Below, one piece after another: positions 6,235-10,223 of a DNA stretch of 10,223 nucleotides (position 1 is the stretch's first letter; every line of letters starts with the position of its first letter). Position numbers and translations under genes: made by a program. The stretch is from VRUE01 sp035318745 (GTDB taxonomy: Bacteria > Actinomycetota > Thermoleophilia > Solirubrobacterales > 70-9), in NCBI GenBank assembly GCA_035318745.1, contig DATHEA010000011.1:1-10223 (forward strand). Reading direction: 5' to 3'. The notes below the pieces were generated by a model. It saw only the letters and a list, made by a program, of their open reading frames with translations, did not search any database and was not told where the DNA came from.

Positions 6235-9048
6235 ATGCCGGCGACGAGCGCACTGCTGGAGAGGAAGGGGGAGCTTGCCACGATCGAGCGGACTCTCGGC
6301 GAAGCCGCGGCCGGCGCGGGTGGGCTGCTGCTGATCGAGGCCGAGGCGGGGGCGGGCAAGACCTCCCTGCTCGACGAGATCGGTCGCATGGGGAATGAGA
6401 GGAGGGCACTCGTTCTGCGGGCGCGCGGCGGCGAGTACGAGCGCGACTTCACCTATGGCGTGGTGCGCCAGCTCCTCGAGCCGCCCTTGGCCGACGAGAC
6501 CCGCCGGGCCGAGTTGCTAACCGGCACCGCGGCTCTTGCCGCGCCGATCTTCGACGATGACGTCGCCGCCAAGGCTGCAAGCGAGCCCTTCGCGATGCAG
6601 CACGGCCTCTACTGGATTCTCGCCGACCTCGCCGGTTCCGAGCTGCTGGTCCTCCTGGTCGACGATGCCCAGTGGGCGGACCTCGCCTCGCTGCGTGCCA
6701 TCGCCTACTTTGCCCGTCGCATCGAGGGCCTGCGCGTGGCTCTCGCCGTCGCCATCAGATCGGGCGAGCCGGGACCGCAGCAGTCCCTGCTCGACGAGCT
6801 TCACCGCGAGCCCGGCGTTCGGTTGATCGTGCCGGCGCCCCTGACCGAGGCGGCCACTTCGGCCCTGGCGGGGAAGGAGCTTGGCGAGGCACCTTCGACG
6901 AGCTTCGGGGCCGCCTGCCACCGGGCCAGCGCCGGCAACCCCTTCCTCGTCGTCGAGCTGTTGCGCGCGCTGGCGGCCGAGCAGATCTCGCCGTCGGATG
7001 AGAACGCGGATCGGCTGGAGGGAATCGCCGCCGCCGGCGTCGGTCGCTCGATCCTGATCCGCCTCTCCCGGCTCGGCGAGGCCGCGGTTAGGGCCGCGCG
7101 GGCGGTCGCGATCCTCGAGCCGAATGCGGACCCCGAGCACGTCGCCATTCTCGCCGGCTTGGGTGCGAAGGAATCGGCCGCGGCCTGTTCGCGGCTGATC
7201 GGCTCACGTCTCCTCTCTGACGGACGTCCGCTCGGGTTTGTCCACCCGCTGGTGAGGAGCGCTGTGTATACGGACATGCCCGAGCCCACGCGCGCTCAGC
7301 TTCATGCAGAGGCGGCGAGGAGATTGAGCGCCATCGGCAGTTCGGTGGACTCGGTCGCCGCGCACCTGCTGCTGGCGCCGCCCGCGACGGATGCGTCGGT
7401 GGTCGAGGTGCTGCGCGGGGCCGCGCGCGAGGCGAGCGCTCGAGGGGCGCCCGAGTCCGCGGTCGAGCTGTTGCGGCGTGCCCGGCGCGAGCCACCGCCG
7501 GAGAACGAGCGGGCCGCGGTCGAGCTGGAGTTTGGCGTGGCGCAGCTGCGGGCTGCCGACGCCGGCGGGGTGGAGACCCTGCTCGCTCTGCGTTCGAGCA
7601 CCGAGGACAGCATCGTGCGGGCGGAGATCGCCGCGGTTCTCGGGATATCGCTGATCTATCGGGGCAGGGAAGAGGAGGCCATCTCGTTGCTGGACCAGTC
7701 GATCGCCGAGCTCGGCGGATCGAGTCCCCTGCTCAGGCTGCGCTTGCGGGCAGAGTCGCTCGAGCTAAGCGCCTGGGTCCGTGAAGGCGTCCCGGACCAA
7801 CTAGCTCCAGCGGTCGACGAGGCTCTGACAGTGAATTCCTTCGAGGCGCGGAGGTTTCTGGAGGTCGCCTCTATCCTCGAGGCGCTCGGGCTCGGTCGTA
7901 TCGATCGCGCCGAGCGCATCGCCCGCGGCGCGATCGGCGATCTCAACAGCTTCCGCGAGGATGCGATGTCGGGCTTTCCGCCGACTCGGGCCGCCGTTAC
8001 CCTCGTACTGACGGATTGCGGCGATGAGGTTGAGGGATTCTTCGACACGGCGACCGATGCCGCTCGTCGGCGCAACATGAATGCGGTTACCGCCGACTTC
8101 GGGATGCGCGCCCTCTGCCGATTCCTCGACGGCGACCTGACCCGGGCTCAGGCCGACGCCGAAATGGCTTTCGAGCTCGCTCTTCCGCTCGGGGTACCGC
8201 TGTTCGGGGACACCTGGCAGCGGACGCTGCTCCTGACTCTCGTCGAGCGCGGCGACCACGTCGCTGCCCAGAAGCTCGTCAGCGATCATCCCCGACGCGA
8301 CGCCGGACCGGGCCTGCACGGTGCTTTCACCCATTGCGCCTGGGGGGAACTGCGCAGCGCGATTGGTGAGCACGAGGCAGCACGCCGCGATTTCATCGCT
8401 GCCGGCGAGCGCATCTCCTGGCTTCCATATGCCAACCTGGAGGCCCTGGGCTGGAAAACCGGCCTCGCAATGACCGAAGCGGTGCTCGGAAACCGAAAGA
8501 AGGCCGGGGGGCTGGCCGAGGAGGCCGTCGGCATCGCCCGAGAAGCCGGTGGCCGACGCGGGATCGGCGTCGCGCTCCGCGTCCAGGGTGTGATCGGCGG
8601 CGTCGACGGCGTTGAGAACCTATGCGAAGCGGTCGAGATCCTGGCGGGGACCAGGGCACGACTCCAACATGCAAAAGCGCTCGTCGACCTCGGCGCCGCC
8701 CTGCGTCGCGGCAACCGACGCAAGGATGCTCGGGAGCCACTGCGCGAAGGGCTCGACATGGCCCACCGCTGCGGGGCGGCTTCGCTGGAGGAGCGAGCGC
8801 GTACCGAGCTGGCGGCAACTGGAGCGAGGCCACGGAGCGCTCGCCTCAGCGGCATCGAGGCGCTGACGCCGAGCGAGCTGCGGGTCGCCCGAATGGCCTC
8901 CCGAGGGATGACCAACCGGGAGATCGCCCAAAGCCTTTTCGTGACGACCAAGACGATTGAGACCCACCTGCGCCACGTCTACCAGAAGCTCGAAATAGCG
9001 GGTCGCACGGAGTTCCCTGCGGACCTTCGGGAGGACTCGAAGACCTGA
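6235..9048 (+). CDS. LAL-type LuxR family transcriptional regulator with AAA ATPase domain
   Basis: A 937-residue regulator of the large ATP-binding LuxR (LAL, MalT-like) class. The N-terminal ATPase module (about 5-350) has LLERKGELATIER at the start, a Walker A AEAGAGKTS (36-44) and a Walker B LLVLLVDDAQWAD (137-149). Walker A has Ala where most relatives have the first Gly (GEAGIGKT). A long alanine-rich helical middle (about 350-860) resembles TPR-type repeats used for ligand or protein sensing. The C-terminal LuxR HTH (877-937) has LTPSELRVARMASRGMTNRE, IAQSLFVTTKTIETHLRHVY and QKLEIAGRTEF. Family members typically activate a nearby operon in an ATP-dependent manner. The ATG at 6235 fits the usual family start; there is no clear RBS, and TAGGAT (6215-6220) could be a -10 giving a 7-8 nt leader. 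The adjacent hydrolase is the obvious candidate target. Confidence 0.92.
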   Translation: MPATSALLERKGELATIERTLGEAAAGAGGLLLIEAEAGAGKTSLLDEIGRMGNERRALVLRARGGEYERDFTYGVVRQLLEPPLADETRRAELLTGTAALAAPIFDDDVAAKAASEPFAMQHGLYWILADLAGSELLVLLVDDAQWADLASLRAIAYFARRIEGLRVALAVAIRSGEPGPQQSLLDELHREPGVRLIVPAPLTEAATSALAGKELGEAPSTSFGAACHRASAGNPFLVVELLRALAAEQISPSDENADRLEGIAAAGVGRSILIRLSRLGEAAVRAARAVAILEPNADPEHVAILAGLGAKESAAACSRLIGSRLLSDGRPLGFVHPLVRSAVYTDMPEPTRAQLHAEAARRLSAIGSSVDSVAAHLLLAPPATDASVVEVLRGAAREASARGAPESAVELLRRARREPPPENERAAVELEFGVAQLRAADAGGVETLLALRSSTEDSIVRAEIAAVLGISLIYRGREEEAISLLDQSIAELGGSSPLLRLRLRAESLELSAWVREGVPDQLAPAVDEALTVNSFEARRFLEVASILEALGLGRIDRAERIARGAIGDLNSFREDAMSGFPPTRAAVTLVLTDCGDEVEGFFDTATDAARRRNMNAVTADFGMRALCRFLDGDLTRAQADAEMAFELALPLGVPLFGDTWQRTLLLTLVERGDHVAAQKLVSDHPRRDAGPGLHGAFTHCAWGELRSAIGEHEAARRDFIAAGERISWLPYANLEALGWKTGLAMTEAVLGNRKKAGGLAEEAVGIAREAGGRRGIGVALRVQGVIGGVDGVENLCEAVEILAGTRARLQHAKALVDLGAALRRGNRRKDAREPLREGLDMAHRCGAASLEERARTELAATGARPRSARLSGIEALTPSELRVARMASRGMTNREIAQSLFVTTKTIETHLRHVYQKLEIAGRTEFPADLREDSKT

Positions 9049-9197
9049 TCAGTCGAGTGAGCCGCGCCAGGCATTCTCCGCCATGCCGGGCGAGGCCCTT
9101 ACATCCTCCTCTTTTGCCGACTCATCTCGTCGGTGTACGCTGGCGCTGGGGTGCGGCAAGAGCGAAACACTGGTCCAGCACCGTACAAAGGAGCGAC

Positions 9198-9498
9198 GTG
9201 GAGATCCAAGAGTTGGCACTCGAGTACGCGACCGCATGGGGCGAGCACGATCTCGACGCGATCATGGCTCTGCACAGTGAAGACAGCGTCTTTCAGGTTC
9301 ACGGCGACGACGGTGAGCCAGCGACCGGCTCCGCCGCGGTACGCGAGGCGATCGCTGCCCTGCAAGCCGTTCGCCTGCGACGGCGTTGACGTGATCGCCG
9401 CAGCGGACGGCGTCGTGACGCGCAAGGACACCTACGCCGACTGGGCCGTCTACGCAAGACAGGTTGGTTTGGAACCGGTTGCTCCCGAGGTCCCGTAG
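9198..9498 (+). pseudogene. SnoaL/NTF2-like protein broken by an internal out-of-frame deletion
   Basis: The gene starts at GTG 9198, 4 nt after a strong RBS AAAGGAG (9187-9193), and reads VEIQELALEYATAWGEHDL then HSEDSVFQVHGDDGEPATGS and AAVREAIAALQA, the usual first half of a SnoaL-like (NTF2-fold) protein. In this frame it then runs out at TGA 9387-9389. The C-terminal part is present in the +1 frame from about 9364: ACDGVDVIAAADGVVTRKDT, then YADWAVYARQVG, ending at TAG 9496-9498. Together the parts give about 97 residues against about 130-140 for the family, so roughly 35-45 residues of the central beta-sheet are missing at a junction near 9360, and the loss is not a multiple of three. 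The intact RBS implies recent decay. A weak TTGCCG-N16-TACGCT promoter (9114-9141) precedes it. Confidence 0.75.
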
Positions 9499-9516
9499 AC
9501 GCCTGCAACAGGCGTC
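9498..9516 (+). terminator. Hairpin at the end of the SnoaL-like pseudogene
   Basis: GACGCCTG-CAA-CAGGCGTC is a perfect 8-bp stem with a 3-nt loop, starting on the last base of the TAG stop. No T-run follows (GCGAAG), so if it terminates transcription it is of the T-less type common in high-GC actinobacteria. Confidence 0.5.
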
Positions 9517-9599
9517 GCGAAGCCGAAAGTTGACTTGGAGTTGACTAGCCGAGCGCGTCCACCGCTGCCGCGGTCAAGCGAAAGCTCGCGCCTTGCAGA

Positions 9600-9646
9600 T
9601 GGAGCTAGGCGGATTCGAACCGCCGACCTCCTGGGTGCGATCAGGG
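9600..9646 (-). tRNA. tRNA-Ala(CGC) 3' half; 5' half missing or degraded
   Basis: Read on the minus strand from 9646 to 9600: anticodon loop ATCGCAC (9641-9635) with T33 in place and anticodon CGC, 3' anticodon stem CCAGG (9634-9630), variable loop AGGTC, a perfect T-arm GGCGG-TTCGAAT-CCGCC (9624-9608), acceptor strand TAGCTCC and discriminator A (9600). These elements match bacterial tRNA-Ala, whose 3' half reads GCAGGAGGTC..., then TAGCTCCA. CCA is not encoded. The expected 5' stem CCTGG is CCCTG instead, with two mismatched pairs. Further upstream no D-arm is visible; only AGCTA (9669-9665) could pair with the acceptor strand. It is unlikely to yield a working tRNA. It is either a decayed gene or an attachment-site remnant left by an integrative element. 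Confidence 0.6.
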
Positions 9647-9748
9647 AGACGGATGCCCTAGAAGTAGCTGATTTGCAGGTATGAAGCCACTCGCCAGAGA
9701 CCGCGCCCGACCCGCGGATTCTGGCCGATCAAGGGGGATTAGCCGCAA

Positions 9749-9779
9749 TTCAGCCGCTCGTGGCGCACGAGCGGCTGAA
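9749..9779. terminator. Perfect 14-bp stem-loop, likely transcription terminator
   Basis: TTCAGCCGCTCGTG (9749-9762), loop GCG, CACGAGCGGCTGAA (9766-9779). The stem is perfect and GC-rich with A/T only at its base. No T-run follows on either strand. It lies 30 bp beyond the stop of the possible minus-strand gene tail at 9809 and could terminate that lost gene, or isolate the reductase-like gene from leftward readthrough. Confidence 0.55.
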
Positions 9780-9808
9780 ATCCGAGGGGGCCGCCGGGGG
9801 GCCACCGA

Positions 9809-9905
9809 TCAGGAGGGGTAGCGCTCGAAGATCGCAGTTATGGCATCGCCGTCCGGCCAGCCCAGCACCACCTTTCCCGTGCGGTACGGTGCCGGCGCTT
9901 GCAAA
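9809..9905 (-). pseudogene. Possible C-terminal fragment of an unidentified minus-strand gene
   Basis: The minus frame ending at 9809 reads QAPAPYRTGKVVLGWPDGDA followed by ITAIFERYPS and a stop. It looks protein-like, with G/C at most third codon positions and a following stem-loop terminator. Upstream it runs into the start of the reductase-like gene, so only about 30 residues could be genuine. I do not recognise the family. It could equally be a chance open frame. Confidence 0.25.
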
Positions 9906-9928
9906 TCGCAATTACTTGGAGGACGCCA

Positions 9929-10223
9929 GTGCCGGACACCACCTGCCACATGTCGATCTCGCTCGACGGCTTCGTCGCCGGGCCGGACCAGAGCCGGGAG
10001 AATCCGCTGGGGAAGCGCGGCAGGGAGGTCCATAGCTGGCACCTCGGCGACGAGCGCGCGAACGACGCCGACGCGACGGCAAAGGGCTGGCTCATGCGAC
10101 CGCGCGGGGCCTACGTCATGGGCCGCAACATGTTCGGGCCGATCCGCGGCGAGTGGGATGAGGACTGGGATGGATGGTGGGGCTCCGAGCCGCCCTACCA
10201 CGCGCCGGTCTTCGTGCTCACCC
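9929..10223 (+). CDS. Dihydrofolate reductase family protein (RibD C-terminal-like), 3' end outside window
   Basis: The open frame gives 98 residues before the window ends. MSISLDGFVAGPDQSRENPL near the N-terminus and GAYVMGRNMFGPIRGEW (about 62-78), followed by PPYHAPVFVLT, are characteristic of the dihydrofolate-reductase-like/RibD C-terminal family, NADPH-dependent reductases or relatives whose actual substrates are mostly unknown. Full proteins are about 180-220 residues, so roughly half is present. The GTG at 9929 is chosen because GGAGG (9918-9922) lies 6 nt before it; an internal ATG at 9950 has no RBS. The gene is probably the first of its transcript, as the preceding 430 bp hold only remnants. 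It is most likely not folA: these small family members are distinct from true dihydrofolate reductase. Confidence 0.85.
   Translation, partial: MPDTTCHMSISLDGFVAGPDQSRENPLGKRGREVHSWHLGDERANDADATAKGWLMRPRGAYVMGRNMFGPIRGEWDEDWDGWWGSEPPYHAPVFVLT

Larger units (their letters stand above)
9499..9928. other. Intergenic region with remnants, no intact gene
   Basis: No intact gene is visible. The stretch contains the hairpin at 9498-9516, two GTTGACT copies 11 bp apart (9529-9535 and 9540-9546), the tRNA-Ala 3' half (9600-9646), a long stem-loop (9749-9779), a possible minus-strand gene tail (9809-about 9905) and the RBS of the reductase-like gene. The density of fragments suggests past insertion, excision or deletion here. 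Confidence 0.6.

Noticed and set aside
9529..9546. Two GTTGACT copies 11 bp apart
   Set aside because: Short; either could be a -35 box, but no fitting -10 or downstream gene follows, so no regulatory call is made.
9600..9671. Complete functional tRNA gene
   Set aside because: The D-arm cannot be formed, the anticodon stem has two mismatches and the 5' acceptor strand matches only in AGCTA.
1..10223. CRISPR array, insertion sequence, toxin-antitoxin or other defence cassette
   Set aside because: No regularly spaced repeats, transposase or integrase motifs, nuclease motifs or paired small toxin genes were found on either strand.

Overview
The window comes from a high-GC bacterium, most likely an actinobacterium. 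The protein families and the use of GTG and TTG starts would suit Thermoleophilia/Solirubrobacterales, but this placement is inferred from gene style and no marker gene is present. Six complete protein genes are well supported, two more run off the window edges, and one small ORF is doubtful. Between them lie several clearly broken genes.

Left part (1-3825). A minus-strand gene leaving the left edge encodes a DUF4395 membrane domain fused to a thioredoxin-like domain. Beside it on the plus strand is a decayed locus: the region-2 core of an ECF sigma factor runs directly into the remains of a membrane-anchored partner protein, which is itself shifted in frame and internally deleted. Next comes a two-gene unit, a DUF2182 multi-pass membrane protein with cysteine motifs and a DUF899 thioredoxin-like protein that starts on the last base of the DUF2182 stop codon. 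A second DUF899 gene faces it tail to tail, only 24 bp away. Three of these four intact genes carry thioredoxin-type CxxC motifs, so the left part reads as a redox or metal-handling neighbourhood.

Middle (3933-9048). A twin-CBS-domain protein on the minus strand is separated from a plus-strand unit by about 370 bp of gene-free DNA holding two sizeable inverted repeats. The plus-strand unit holds a possible 62-residue ORF, a TIM-barrel amidohydrolase (COG2159-like) with an unexplained C-terminal extension, and a 937-residue LAL-type LuxR regulator (AAA ATPase, helical middle, C-terminal HTH). Spacing and orientation suggest that the regulator and the hydrolase belong together.

Right part (9049-10223). 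This is a scarred region. It holds a SnoaL/NTF2-like gene broken by an internal out-of-frame deletion, a hairpin at its stop codon, the well-preserved 3' half of a tRNA-Ala(CGC) gene on the minus strand with a degraded 5' half, a 14-bp perfect stem-loop, and a possible C-terminal fragment of a minus-strand gene. An apparently intact dihydrofolate-reductase-family (RibD C-terminal-like) gene then starts with a good RBS and leaves the window.

I see no rRNA, CRISPR array, insertion sequence or integrase. No complete new defence or biosynthetic system is evident. The most unusual points are the DUF2182-DUF899/DUF899 arrangement, the tRNA half-gene among gene remnants, and the hydrolase-LAL pair with its palindromic upstream DNA.
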